A stretch of DNA of 64,000 nucleotides from JACPFJ01 sp036504875 (lineage in GTDB: Bacteria; Desulfobacterota; Desulfuromonadia; Geobacterales; Pseudopelobacteraceae). The notes under the pieces were generated by a model. It was not told the DNA's origin. It saw only the letters and a list, made by a program, of their open reading frames with translations, and searched no databases. Shown here one piece after another: positions 45,141-54,526 of this stretch (the first letter of the stretch is position 1; the number at the start of each line of letters is the position of its first letter). The stretch spans positions 1 through 64,000 of the forward strand of contig DASXUK010000063.1 in assembly GCA_036504875.1 (NCBI GenBank), read 5' to 3'. The position numbers and the translations under genes were made by a program.

Positions 45141-45261
45141 AGGAACGCGATTTTTTAGCGAGGTCAAGGCGCTTGAGGAGCGAAGCGCGAGGCGTACCCA
45201 TTGGTACGTTGAGCGTTTCGTGACGAAAGCAACGCCGAGATCGCGGAAAAGGCGCGTTCCT
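45141..45261. repeat. 121-bp palindromic (MITE/REP-like) element
   Basis: Perfect 9-nt terminal inverted repeats AGGAACGCG and CGCGTTCCT bound the element, and the arms stay partly complementary for about 23 nt. Inside are a central CGTACC-CATT-GGTACG hairpin and GC-rich stems. No coding capacity. It begins just past the prkA stop and nearly fills the space before the DUF444 gene. Only one copy was seen in the window, so its repeat status genome-wide is inferred from its structure. Confidence 0.65.
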
Positions 45262-45262
45262 C

Positions 45263-47317
45263 CTAGCTTTCGTCTTCCTGTGTGCAGAAGTATTCTATGG
45301 TCTTCTGCGCACAGGTCTTGCAGTAGCCAAGCTTATCCAGCATGGTCGTTATCATCCGGTCGTAAAGCTTCTGATTCTCCTCATTGGTCCGATTGGCCAG
45401 GGCTCCGATCAGGCTGCCGGCACCGGCGATATCCGATTTGAGCCGTACATCGGTAATCGCCTTGACCAGTTCCAGGTTATCCATGAAGTCGTAATTGGGA
45501 TCCATGGATATCTTCTGACCATAGATCTTCCTGATCGATGTACGGAAAGAATCACGCTGTTCATCAGTTTTCAATCCCATCCGCTCTTCCACACTCTTCA
45601 CGTAACGCTCATCAATTTTCAGCGCCCGCAGTTCGCCACTCTGGGGATCCTTATATTTCCACATCCGGTCCGGCCCAAGATTTTCGGCATCTATGCCGAT
45701 AATCATATTGACGTAATTCATTACGTCCTTACGGATTGCAAAAGGTTCATCCATATAGGCATTGAACATCTCGGTCATGATCCGTTCCCGGTAGAGCTGT
45801 TTAGCGATCTTCAGGTCATCCAGATACTTGGCCCGGTCATTGGTATCCACCACGTAATCCAGCACAACCCGCTCCAGGGTTCGGAATACATCATAGGCCA
45901 CCATGCAGCGCCCTTCGTTAGTCTCCGAGTTTTCTACCAATAATTGGATCGCGCGCCCCAGGCTTCTGTGTCCCAGCCCTTTTTGGCCGAAGCGTTTGGT
46001 GATATCGGGGTCCTGACTAAGGGTATCGATTACCTCGGCCAAGGCCTTGATGCTTTTTTCACCGGCGATCTCACCAGCGGCAAGCTTCATGGTCTCGATC
46101 GGGGTCAGTTTTTCAGAGTGCGGCAACCTTGTCAGCACCGCCCCGACCGAGGCCGCGTAATTCAGATTCGGGTCCTGATGAAGGGTTTCCCTGCTCAGGG
46201 TGGTTTTGGACTCACTGCCGATGGCATAGGAGGTAAGCCCTTTCTGCAACCGGTAATTCGTATTATGGGAGACATAGCAGATCCGGCAGCGGTCAACGAT
46301 GGGGGCTTCTTCTTTTTCAGCCAGGAAACGATTGAACTCGGAGTTGTTGCTAGTCGCGATGATCAGCGAGTCAATCGGCCATTTATAGCCGTCCATCTCA
46401 ATGGCACGGTTCTGGATCACCCCCAGATAAACCTGCACCAAGTCCTTCTTATTCTTGAAGATCTCATCCGAGAAATGAATGCCACCGCCAGCTACCCGGG
46501 CCAGTGCCCCGCGCCGCAGGTCGAAACGGTAAGGATTATTGGTGTCGGTAATGTGCAAAAGCCGCTGGATCGATTCCTCACCCAAAAGGTCAACTGAAGA
46601 AGAGGTGATTTTATCCTTGGCCGGGTATTTGCCCGTGATGGTGCCCAGGCTCTCACTCATCGGCACCGGAATCACCTCGATGAAATCCAGCATCCGCTCC
46701 AGATCGTTTTCACAATAGGAACGGATATCTTCCAGGATATAACCGCTGCAGGCACCCATCGGGCGATAATTTTCGTAGAGCAGATCGATTTCTTCTTCAG
46801 TGAAACCGGCCCGCTCAGCAATAAAGCGCCGACTCTCTTCGCGGGTTTCGCACAGGTTCATGGCCAGGACCATTGGATCTTCATAGGTCTGGGAATCTAT
46901 GACGGTGATCTTCCCGTACTGCCCCAGCGGATCGAGTCCTTTATAACGAAATGTGTAACGCTTGTTACGCGAATCAGTCAGGAATGCCCGGTATTGGGCA
47001 CAAAGAAACTCCACGAAGAAGGTCTTGCCGTTACCTGGTTCACCAACCAGGACATAAGCCATTTCCTTGCTGGAGCCTCCCTCGGCGGCATCTTTTACAT
47101 ATGAAACAAAACTGTTGATTTCATCAAACATACCTATCGTATGCTTCCTGCCGCTGCGGAAAATTTTGAAATCATAGGTGGTGCGGCCGTTAACAACGAC
47201 CTTTTCGAAACCTGCCCCAAGGATCATGCGGGCCACCGCTTGAAAAGCGTTTTCAAAAACCCTTTTGTCTTCCTTTACTGCGACAAGATGCTGAACAAGT
47301 TTTTCATGGGCAGCCAT
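45263..47317 (-). CDS. prkA: PrkA (YeaG) serine protein kinase, AAA domain
   Basis: 684 residues. An N-terminal PrkA AAA domain with Walker A GEPGNGKT (residues 92-99), then SDEIFKNKKDLVQVYLGVI, and a C-terminal PrkA kinase domain (GMFNAY-like EMFNAYMDEPFAIRKDV). It matches E. coli YeaG and Bacillus PrkA in length and order. A GGAGG site precedes the ATG. It is the first gene of the cassette prkA-DUF444-spoVR-PrkA2. The upstream 281-nt gap to tsaB should hold its promoter, but I could not assign a -24/-12 element. Confidence 0.93.
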   Translation of the reverse strand: MAAHEKLVQHLVAVKEDKRVFENAFQAVARMILGAGFEKVVVNGRTTYDFKIFRSGRKHTIGMFDEINSFVSYVKDAAEGGSSKEMAYVLVGEPGNGKTFFVEFLCAQYRAFLTDSRNKRYTFRYKGLDPLGQYGKITVIDSQTYEDPMVLAMNLCETREESRRFIAERAGFTEEEIDLLYENYRPMGACSGYILEDIRSYCENDLERMLDFIEVIPVPMSESLGTITGKYPAKDKITSSSVDLLGEESIQRLLHITDTNNPYRFDLRRGALARVAGGGIHFSDEIFKNKKDLVQVYLGVIQNRAIEMDGYKWPIDSLIIATSNNSEFNRFLAEKEEAPIVDRCRICYVSHNTNYRLQKGLTSYAIGSESKTTLSRETLHQDPNLNYAASVGAVLTRLPHSEKLTPIETMKLAAGEIAGEKSIKALAEVIDTLSQDPDITKRFGQKGLGHRSLGRAIQLLVENSETNEGRCMVAYDVFRTLERVVLDYVVDTNDRAKYLDDLKIAKQLYRERIMTEMFNAYMDEPFAIRKDVMNYVNMIIGIDAENLGPDRMWKYKDPQSGELRALKIDERYVKSVEERMGLKTDEQRDSFRTSIRKIYGQKISMDPNYDFMDNLELVKAITDVRLKSDIAGAGSLIGALANRTNEENQKLYDRMITTMLDKLGYCKTCAQKTIEYFCTQEDES

Positions 47318-47598
47318 GTCTTTTCCTCCATATAGATTTCGCTATACTATCTTTTTTATTATGATTATTATCCTATTTTGAGCTTTTAACAAGCTGCATA
47401 TAAGACGGCTTAGGCCTGCAATAATTATTGTCATGGCATTAACTTATTGCAAGTAGAGCCAATAGATATTTTTGACAACATCTCTGTATTTTCAGCAACT
47501 TCTGTATTTTTTATTTTTCTTTTCTTCATAGCTGCTATGTTGTATGAACAAATTTTGACGATTCTGATGCATGAGAATAATCACCTGACAAGGGCGAC
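47318..47598. other. Divergent prkA/tsaB spacer
   Basis: AT-rich 281-nt gap, no ORF. A TTGACA at about 47473 and a TTGACG at about 47556 are present on the plus strand without convincing -10 partners; on the minus strand no clear sigma-54 or sigma-70 site for prkA is visible. Confidence 0.4.
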
Positions 47599-48318
47599 AT
47601 GAACATTCTAACCATTGACACCTCCTTTTCCCTGGCCAGCATTGCAATAACCGCCGGGGAAAAAGTACTGGCCGAAGCATTATTCAATGCTGATAGATGC
47701 CTGTCTGCACGGCTTATTCCAGAAATAGAGCGCCTGTTTTCAATCACCGGCCACTCCTGTAAAGAAATCGATCTATTTGCCTGCTCCATCGGGCCCGGTT
47801 CTTTTACCGGTGTGCGTGGCGGTGTAGCAACTACCCAGGGACTGGCACTGGCTGCGGAAAAGCCCTGCATCGGTTTTTCTACGCTGGCTCTTCTGGCCAT
47901 GAATTTTCCGCTGGCCGCCCAACCGGTCTGTACTATTCTGGATGCCCGCAAAGGCGAGGTCTATGCCGCCCTTTTTGGCTGTTCAGGCGGCATCCCAACG
48001 GCTCTGATAAATGATTGCGTTCTGGCACCTGAACAACTCCTGGCAACCCTGCTCGAAAAAACAGATAAAGGGATCATTTTTACCGGAGATGGGGCCCAGC
48101 GCTATCGAGAAATCATCGTTGATCATCTTGGTGAACGGGCTATCTTTGCCCCTTTTCCCTACCAGTGCGCAAGTGCCTCAAAAGGCGCCTTATTGGCACT
48201 AGATGGCTATCACAGAGGACTCGCTACCGATCCCTCCCGGTTGTTGCCGGTTTACTTGCGTCCTTCAGAGGCGGAATATGCCAAAATAGAACGCCAGCAG
48301 TCGCTAAAACAGAAATAA
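47599..48318 (+). CDS. tsaB: tRNA threonylcarbamoyladenosine protein TsaB
   Basis: A member of the TsaBCDE set that makes t6A37 in ANN-decoding tRNAs; TsaB is the ASKHA-fold partner of TsaD. 239 residues: MNILTIDTSFSLASIAI, then ACSIGPGSFTGVRGGVA, the usual conserved block. Expressed away from prkA on the plus strand, ahead of sucC. No other tsa gene is in the window. Confidence 0.92.
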   Translation: MNILTIDTSFSLASIAITAGEKVLAEALFNADRCLSARLIPEIERLFSITGHSCKEIDLFACSIGPGSFTGVRGGVATTQGLALAAEKPCIGFSTLALLAMNFPLAAQPVCTILDARKGEVYAALFGCSGGIPTALINDCVLAPEQLLATLLEKTDKGIIFTGDGAQRYREIIVDHLGERAIFAPFPYQCASASKGALLALDGYHRGLATDPSRLLPVYLRPSEAEYAKIERQQSLKQK

Positions 48319-48358
48319 TTTTTATTATTATTTACTCATTTAAATTACAGTAAATTTG

Positions 48359-48386
48359 TTGTTTAAGATTTATTAGCTGCTATAAT
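48359..48386 (+). promoter_or_regulatory. Candidate sucCD promoter
   Basis: TTGTTT (48359-48364), 16 nt, TATAAT (48381-48386), about 30 nt before the sucC ATG. The -10 is perfect, the -35 weak. Confidence 0.5.
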
Positions 48387-48416
48387 CCTCAAAATTCTAT
48401 TGGGACGGAGCATGCC

Positions 48417-49586
48417 ATGAACATTCATGAGTACCAGGCCAAGGAGATCCTGAACGGTTTCGGGATACCGATTCCACGCAGCCGTGTAGCCCTCACCGCC
48501 GACCAGGTGGAAAGGGCCGCCAAGGAAATGGGTGGCCACTGTGTCATCAAAGCCCAGATCTATGCCGGCGGACGCGGTAAAGCAGGCGGTGTCAAGGTTG
48601 TACACCATCCGGAACAGGCTAATGATGTAGCCAAAGAGCTGTTCGGGAAAAAACTGGTCACGATCCAGACCGGTCCTGAGGGACTCAAGGTTCGCCGCAT
48701 CCTGATCGAAGAAGCAGTTGAGATCGCACGTGAGTTCTACGTCTCGATCACCTTGGATCGAGAATCATCCCGTTATTGCCTGATCGCTTCGGCCGAAGGG
48801 GGTGTGGAGATCGAAGAGGTGGCCCGCAAGGCGCCCGAAAAGATCCACATGCTGACCATCGACCCTTTCACTGGACTCAGACCTTATCAAGCCCGCAAGA
48901 TCGCACTGGCACTGGGACTAACCGGTGTGGTATGCGAAGACTGCGTTGATCTTTTGCTCAACCTGTACAAGTGCTGCCTGGAGAGGGATTGTTTCCTGGT
49001 TGAGATCAACCCGCTGGTGGTCACCAAGGCCGGCTGGCTGCTGGCCATGGATGCCAAGATGTCCTTTGATGATAATGCGGTTTACCGCCATCGCGAATAT
49101 CCCGACATGGTTGATTACTCCCAGCTCGACCCGTTGGAGATCACCGCCGGGAAGTACGACCTGGCTTATATCAAGCTGACCGGTTCGATCGGCTGCATGG
49201 TCAACGGTGCCGGACTGGCCATGGCGACCCTGGACGTGCTCAAGGAGTTTGGCGGCGAGCCGGCCAATTTCCTGGATGTAGGGGGGGGGGCTACCCGTGA
49301 AAAGGTGGCCGAGGCCTTCAAGATTATCCTTGAGGATGGCGACGTAAAAGCTGTTTTTGTGAACATCTTCGGTGGGATCATGCGCTGTGACGTCATTGCC
49401 CAGGGCATTATCGAGGCCGCTTCCGAAGTGAAATGCACCCTTCCAATCGTGGTGAGGATGGATGGCAGCCACGTCGAGGAAGGCAAAAAACTCCTGCAGG
49501 AATCGGGGCTCAACGTGCAGATTGGCGATAATCTTGGAGACGGCGCTGCTAAGATCGTTAAAATGCTGGGACGGGGGGGTAAATAG
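48417..49586 (+). CDS. sucC: Succinyl-CoA synthetase beta subunit
   Basis: With SucD, forms succinyl-CoA ligase of the TCA cycle. 389 residues: an ATP-grasp N-terminus (MNIHEYQAKEILNGFGIP; IYAGGRGKAGGVKV) and the C-terminal flavodoxin-like domain with NIFGGIMRCDVIA. A run of ten G at 49281-49290 encodes DVGGGA. The start follows a GGGACGGAG site. It is 3 nt before sucD, so the two are coupled. Confidence 0.96.
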   Translation: MNIHEYQAKEILNGFGIPIPRSRVALTADQVERAAKEMGGHCVIKAQIYAGGRGKAGGVKVVHHPEQANDVAKELFGKKLVTIQTGPEGLKVRRILIEEAVEIAREFYVSITLDRESSRYCLIASAEGGVEIEEVARKAPEKIHMLTIDPFTGLRPYQARKIALALGLTGVVCEDCVDLLLNLYKCCLERDCFLVEINPLVVTKAGWLLAMDAKMSFDDNAVYRHREYPDMVDYSQLDPLEITAGKYDLAYIKLTGSIGCMVNGAGLAMATLDVLKEFGGEPANFLDVGGGATREKVAEAFKIILEDGDVKAVFVNIFGGIMRCDVIAQGIIEAASEVKCTLPIVVRMDGSHVEEGKKLLQESGLNVQIGDNLGDGAAKIVKMLGRGGK

Positions 49587-49589
49587 GCC

Positions 49590-50504
49590 ATGTCCATTCT
49601 GATAGATAAAAACTCCAAGATAGTTGTGCAAGGCATTACCGGCCGCAGCGGACTGTTCCACACCCAGCAGTGCCGCGCCTACGGCACAAACATCGTTGCC
49701 GGCGTCACCCCCGGCAAGGGTGGCATCCATATTGACGGCATACCGGTTTTTAATACGGTTGAAGAGGCTGTTCGCTATACCAGCGCCAATGTTTCGATGA
49801 TCTTTGTTCCACCTCCCGGAGCAGCCGATGCCATACTTGAGGCCTGTGCGGCAGAGCTGGATCTGGCGGTCTGCATTACCGAAGGCATTCCGGTACGCGA
49901 CATGGTTTTGGCTCGCGCTGTTCAGGCCGAGAGCAAGACCAGACTGGTCGGCCCCAACTGCCCGGGTGTTATAACTCCTGGACAGTGTAAATTGGGTATC
50001 ATGCCAGGTTATATCCACCAGGCTGGTAAAGTAGGGGTTGTTTCGCGTAGCGGCACCCTGACCTACGAAGCAGTCAAGCAGTTGACCGACATCGGTTTAG
50101 GCCAATCAACCTGCGTTGGGATCGGCGGTGATCCGATCATCGGGATGAAATTCATCGATGTGCTGCAACTTTTCAATGAGGATCCCAATACCGAAGCGGT
50201 ATTCATGATCGGCGAAATCGGCGGGGGGGCCGAGGAAGAGGCCGCCTACTGGATCAAGGAAAATATGAAAAAACCGGTGGCTGCCTTCATCGCCGGTGTA
50301 ACAGCCCCCACCGGCAAACGCATGGGCCATGCCGGCGCCATCATTACCGGCGGCAAAGGCAAGGCAGAGGATAAGATCAGGACACTGCAGGAATGCGGCG
50401 TTATGGTATCTACCAGTCCTACCCGTATGGGCCATGCCATGGAGGAAGCCATTGCAGCAACCGGCCGGGTGGCTATTAAAGCACCTGCCAAAAAGAAAAA
50501 ATAG
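49590..50504 (+). CDS. sucD: Succinyl-CoA synthetase alpha subunit
   Basis: 304 residues with the CoA-binding QGITGRSGLFHTQQC, the KVGVVSRSGTLTYEAV block and the phosphohistidine loop GKRMGHAGAIITGGKG. It receives the phosphate that is passed to nucleotide in SucC. The tail is lysine-rich. It follows sucC directly and is ended by a terminator 30 nt on. A GGGGGGG run near 50223 parallels that of sucC. Confidence 0.96.
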   Translation: MSILIDKNSKIVVQGITGRSGLFHTQQCRAYGTNIVAGVTPGKGGIHIDGIPVFNTVEEAVRYTSANVSMIFVPPPGAADAILEACAAELDLAVCITEGIPVRDMVLARAVQAESKTRLVGPNCPGVITPGQCKLGIMPGYIHQAGKVGVVSRSGTLTYEAVKQLTDIGLGQSTCVGIGGDPIIGMKFIDVLQLFNEDPNTEAVFMIGEIGGGAEEEAAYWIKENMKKPVAAFIAGVTAPTGKRMGHAGAIITGGKGKAEDKIRTLQECGVMVSTSPTRMGHAMEEAIAATGRVAIKAPAKKKK

Positions 50505-50534
50505 CTGCCCAGTATTCAGCACAGAAGGATTCAA

Positions 50535-50564
50535 AGGGAGTGGCCAAAGGCTGCTCCCTTTTTT
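50535..50564 (+). terminator. sucCD terminator
   Basis: GGGAG / CTCCC stem with an inner GGCC/GGC pairing and a six-T tail, 31 nt after the sucD stop. Confidence 0.88.
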
Positions 50565-50812
50565 CTATATTGCTCCAATGGACCCCGGATCGCCAAAAAA
50601 TTAAATCATTTATTTCAGCACTTTAAAACTATCTATCTAATATTACAGGCTGAAGTGGTAATTGACGATCAAGCAAAAACAGGGCATACTGCCGGGCACA
50701 TACTACATCAACGGGAATTTTTTACCGCCCGGTTTTGATTCAGCCCCTTCGAGAATTTTTCTTGTTCTTCATGTACTTTGTAAGTTAACGATTTTCTAAA
50801 ACAAGGCCTCCA
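50565..50812 (+). promoter_or_regulatory. dnaE upstream region with candidate promoter
   Basis: TTGACG (50662-50667), 17 nt, CATACT (50685-50690) is the best match, giving a leader of about 115 nt. A weak hairpin follows it (CGGGA to about 50735). No ORF is seen in the 248 nt. Confidence 0.45.
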
Positions 50813-53800
50813 ATGGAAACATCCCCTTTTGTTCATCTCCACCTCCATACCCAGTACTCGCTGCTGGATGGCGCCATCCGCTTCGATGATTTGATCGCCA
50901 AAGCAAAAGATATGAATATGCCTGCAATCGCCATGACCGACCACGGCAATATGTTCGGGGCGGCTGAATTCTATCTCAAGTGCCACAAGGCCGGAGTCAA
51001 ACCGATCATCGGCTGTGAGCTTTACATAGCGCCTGACTCTCGTTTTTCCAGAGATTCCAAGGGTATTTCCGATGCCGCTTACCACCTGATTCTGCTCTGC
51101 GAGAACCTGCATGGGTATAAAAATCTCTCCTACCTGACCTCGGCCGGCTACAAGGAAGGTTTCTACTACCGCCCCCGCATCGACCGTGAACTGCTCTCCG
51201 ACCACTCCGAGGGACTTATTGCCATGTCAGCCTGTCTCAAGGGCGAGGTGGCCATGCAGTGTGGCCGCGGAAGAATGGAGGATGCCGTTGCTACCGCCGC
51301 CTGGTACAGTGAGCTGTTTCCAGAGCGCTACTATATTGAACTGCAGGAAAATACAATACCGGAACAGGACCTGGTCAACAAACGCCTGTTGGAAGTGGCA
51401 GCTGAGCTGAAACTGCCACTGGTGGCCACCAATGACTGCCACTATCTGAATCGCGAAGATGCCCGTGCCCATGAGGTACTGCTCTGCATTCAGACCGGCA
51501 AGACCATGAGCGATCCCACTCATATGAAATTCTCGGTGGATGAGTTCTACGTAAAGTCGCCGGATGAGATGGCACAGGCGTTCACCTATGCACCCGAGGC
51601 GATCAGCAACACCTTGATAATTTCAGAACGATGCAATCTTGAACTTCCTGTTGATGGCAAAACCTATTACTTCCCTCACTTTGATCCGCCCGAGGGGAAA
51701 AATCACGACGACATGTTGAAGGAACTGGCTACCGAAGGGCTTAAAGAGCGCATGCTAACGGTCCTGGCCAAGTATCCCGACATGACCCTGGAACAGCAGC
51801 AGGCCTATTTTGACCGCCTGGAAATCGAGTTGGACTGCATCCGCGACATGAAGTTTCCAGCGTATTTTCTGATCGTGTCAGACTTTATCCGCTGGGCCAA
51901 GGATCGCGGCATACCGGTCGGACCAGGCAGGGGCTCGGCTGCCGGTTCACTGGTGGCCTATGCCACCAAGATCACCGATCTGGACCCCCTCCCCTACAAC
52001 CTGCTCTTCGAGCGTTTCCTCAATCCGGAACGTGTTTCCATGCCTGATATCGACGTGGATTTCTGCCAGGACCGCCGTGGCGAGGTGATTCAGTATATGG
52101 TGGATAAATATGGCCGTGACCGGGTCTGTCAGATTATCACTTTTGGAACCATGGGGGCAAAAGCGGTGGTGCGCGATGTGGGGCGGGCTCTGAATATGTC
52201 TTACGGCGATGTGGACCGGATTGCGAAGTTGATCCCGGACGACCTCAAAATGACCCTGGCCAAGGCGCTCCAGCAGGAACCGCAGTTGAGAGAGTTGTCC
52301 GTGAGCGATCCTCAGGTCAAGGATCTCCTGGATACCGCGCTGTGCCTGGAAGGGTTAACCAGGCACGCATCAACCCATGCCGCCGCTGTTGTAGTGGCTC
52401 CAGCTCAACTTGAGGAGTTTCTGCCGCTGTATAAGGACCAGAAGACCGGTTCGATCAACACCCAGTATTCCATGAAATACGTGGAGTTGGTCGGCCTGGT
52501 AAAGTTTGACTTCCTGGGGCTTAAAAACCTGACCGTGATCGAGAATGCCGTCAATCTGGTGCGTGCAGGAAAAGATCCGCAATTTGACATCACCACCCTG
52601 CGGGACGATGACCAGGCCAGTTACGACCTGATTACCGCCGGCAATACGACCGGGGTCTTTCAACTCGAATCCAGCGGCATGAAGGAGATGCTTGTCAAAC
52701 TCAAACCCTCCTGTTTTGAGGACGTTATCGCAGCCTGCGCCCTCTACCGCCCCGGCCCGTTAGGCTCAGGCATGGTGGATGACTTTATCGACCGCAAGCA
52801 TGGCCGAAAGCAGGTGGTCTACGATCTACCGCAGCTGGAACCAATTCTGAAGGACACCTACGGGGTTATCGTCTATCAGGAACAGGTCATGCAGATCTCC
52901 CGTTCCCTGGCTGGATACTCTCTGGGTCAGGCCGACCTGTTGCGCCGTGCCATGGGTAAAAAAGACGATAAGGAGATGAGCCGTCAAAAAGGATTATTCC
53001 TGGAGGGGGCAAAGGCCAATAATCTTGACCCCAAAAAAGCCGAGGCGATCTTTGACCTGATGCACAAATTTGCCGAATACGGCTTCAACAAGTCCCATTC
53101 GGCCGCCTATGCCCTGATCGCCTATCAGACCGCCTATCTCAAGGCCCATTATCCGGTCGAATTCATGGCTGCTCTTTTGAGCTGCGACATGGACAGCACC
53201 GACAAGGTCATTAAAAATATCAGCGACTGCCGCGAACAGGGCCTTGAGGTGCTGCCGCCCGATATCAATACTTCGGGCCTCTCCTTTACGGTAGTGGATA
53301 AATCCATGCGTTTTGGCTTGGGTGCCGTCAAGAATGTCGGCAGTGGGGCCATCGAGGCCATCCTGGAGGCCCGTAAAGATGGGGAATTCAGCAGCCTGTA
53401 TAATTTTTGTGAGCGGGTTGATCTGCGAAGGGTCAACAAACGGGTAATCGAGTCTTTGATCAAATGCGGCGCCTTTGACTCTACCGGTGCAGCCAGATCC
53501 GCGCAGATGGAGGGGCTGGAGACTGCCATGAATCTTGGCCAGCGCATCCAGCAGGAGCGCGACAGCGCCCAGGTATCCCTGTTCGGGACAGCGGAGGTTG
53601 TAAAAATCAACGGCAGCGGCGGAAAGCTGCCGGTCGTGCCGGAATGGCATGACAAGGAAAAACTGGCCTTTGAAAAAGAGGCCTTGGGCTTCCTGATCAC
53701 CGGTCATCCGCTTGACCGTTACCTGGACGACATCAAACGCCTGGCAAACTGTGAAATCAATGCCCTGGGAGAGATGGCCGACGCCTGCGAGGTAAGAATC

Positions 53801-54337
53801 TGCGGCATCGTTTCCAGCCTGAAAGAGATCGTCACCAAAAAAGGTGATCGGATGGGTTTTGTAACCATCGAGGATCTGACCGGCAGTGTTGAGGTGACTG
53901 TTTTCTCGGATATTTATAATAACGCGATCTCCTTGCTGAAGTCCGACGACCCGCTTTTAATCTGCGGCAAGCTGGAAAGAGGGGAAAAAGGAGCTAAAAT
54001 CCTGGTGCATGGCCACAAGGAGGGGGGCAGCGAATGGCAGCAGAAGCAGCGCGGACCGGCCGGCGACATCAAGCTCCTTCAGGAGGCCCGTGCCGAGACC
54101 ACGAAAAAGGTTCTGTTCACCCTGCGAATGGACGACCTGCCGCTGGAACGCCTGGATGCGCTCAAAGGGGTCATCGAAAGACACAACGGCAATGTGCCGG
54201 CCTACATCCAGTTCGTGATCCCCAAACGGAGTTGTTCGACTCTGCCGTTATCAAAAAATATGAGTGTTATGGCAAGTGATGATTTAAGGCTGGAAGTGGA
54301 GAGATTGATCGGCTATAATGCCGCCACTTTTGAGTAA
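50813..54337 (+). CDS. dnaE: DNA polymerase III alpha subunit
   Basis: The catalytic chain of the replicase, 1174 residues. PHP domain at the N-terminus (HLHLHTQYSLLDGAIRF; AIAMTDHGNMFG), then the C-family polymerase core with PGRGSAAGSLVAYA and catalytic aspartates in MPDIDVDFCQDRRGEV. The C-terminus has an OB fold (VRICGIVSSLKEIVTKKGDR). No proofreading exonuclease is built in, as usual for DnaE. An AAGGCC site is close to the ATG. A MITE-like repeat follows the stop. Confidence 0.97.
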   Translation: METSPFVHLHLHTQYSLLDGAIRFDDLIAKAKDMNMPAIAMTDHGNMFGAAEFYLKCHKAGVKPIIGCELYIAPDSRFSRDSKGISDAAYHLILLCENLHGYKNLSYLTSAGYKEGFYYRPRIDRELLSDHSEGLIAMSACLKGEVAMQCGRGRMEDAVATAAWYSELFPERYYIELQENTIPEQDLVNKRLLEVAAELKLPLVATNDCHYLNREDARAHEVLLCIQTGKTMSDPTHMKFSVDEFYVKSPDEMAQAFTYAPEAISNTLIISERCNLELPVDGKTYYFPHFDPPEGKNHDDMLKELATEGLKERMLTVLAKYPDMTLEQQQAYFDRLEIELDCIRDMKFPAYFLIVSDFIRWAKDRGIPVGPGRGSAAGSLVAYATKITDLDPLPYNLLFERFLNPERVSMPDIDVDFCQDRRGEVIQYMVDKYGRDRVCQIITFGTMGAKAVVRDVGRALNMSYGDVDRIAKLIPDDLKMTLAKALQQEPQLRELSVSDPQVKDLLDTALCLEGLTRHASTHAAAVVVAPAQLEEFLPLYKDQKTGSINTQYSMKYVELVGLVKFDFLGLKNLTVIENAVNLVRAGKDPQFDITTLRDDDQASYDLITAGNTTGVFQLESSGMKEMLVKLKPSCFEDVIAACALYRPGPLGSGMVDDFIDRKHGRKQVVYDLPQLEPILKDTYGVIVYQEQVMQISRSLAGYSLGQADLLRRAMGKKDDKEMSRQKGLFLEGAKANNLDPKKAEAIFDLMHKFAEYGFNKSHSAAYALIAYQTAYLKAHYPVEFMAALLSCDMDSTDKVIKNISDCREQGLEVLPPDINTSGLSFTVVDKSMRFGLGAVKNVGSGAIEAILEARKDGEFSSLYNFCERVDLRRVNKRVIESLIKCGAFDSTGAARSAQMEGLETAMNLGQRIQQERDSAQVSLFGTAEVVKINGSGGKLPVVPEWHDKEKLAFEKEALGFLITGHPLDRYLDDIKRLANCEINALGEMADACEVRICGIVSSLKEIVTKKGDRMGFVTIEDLTGSVEVTVFSDIYNNAISLLKSDDPLLICGKLERGEKGAKILVHGHKEGGSEWQQKQRGPAGDIKLLQEARAETTKKVLFTLRMDDLPLERLDALKGVIERHNGNVPAYIQFVIPKRSCSTLPLSKNMSVMASDDLRLEVERLIGYNAATFE

Positions 54338-54351
54338 GGATAAAAATCATT

Positions 54352-54508
54352 TCAACCACAAAGTCACGAAGACACAAAGACAGGCAAGAGCAAAATAGCG
54401 GTTGCTTGTAGTTTGTCATGCCGATACACCAGTAAGAATCGTCTGTTTGCAACACTCAATTCTTTAGGTTGATTGAAATTCTTTGTGCCTTGGTGTCTTT
54501 GTGGTTAA
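54352..54508. repeat. Inverted-repeat (MITE-like) element between dnaE and accA
   Basis: The left arm beginning TCAACCACAAAGTCACG and the right arm (reverse complement beginning TTAACCACAAAGACACC) match at 24 of 28 positions. They enclose about 100 nt with no ORF. The AACCACAAAG-type sequence is a common dispersed repeat in several bacterial groups. It fills almost the whole intergenic space. Confidence 0.7.
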
Positions 54509-54526
54509 TCCAGTTGAGGTGTTATT

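Noticed and set aside
45141..45261. Palindromic element as a plain terminator of prkA
   Set aside because: No T-run follows a stem and the structure has perfect terminal repeats over 121 bp; a repeat element fits better.
47318..47598. Sigma-54 promoter for prkA, as in some nitrogen-stress operons
   Set aside because: The best GG/GC pair (TGGCTCTACTTGC, minus strand) has 8 nt between GG and GC instead of 10.
48918..50018. 366-codon minus-strand ORF across sucC and sucD
   Set aside because: Antisense frame kept open by GC-rich codons; no start signal or recognisable domain.
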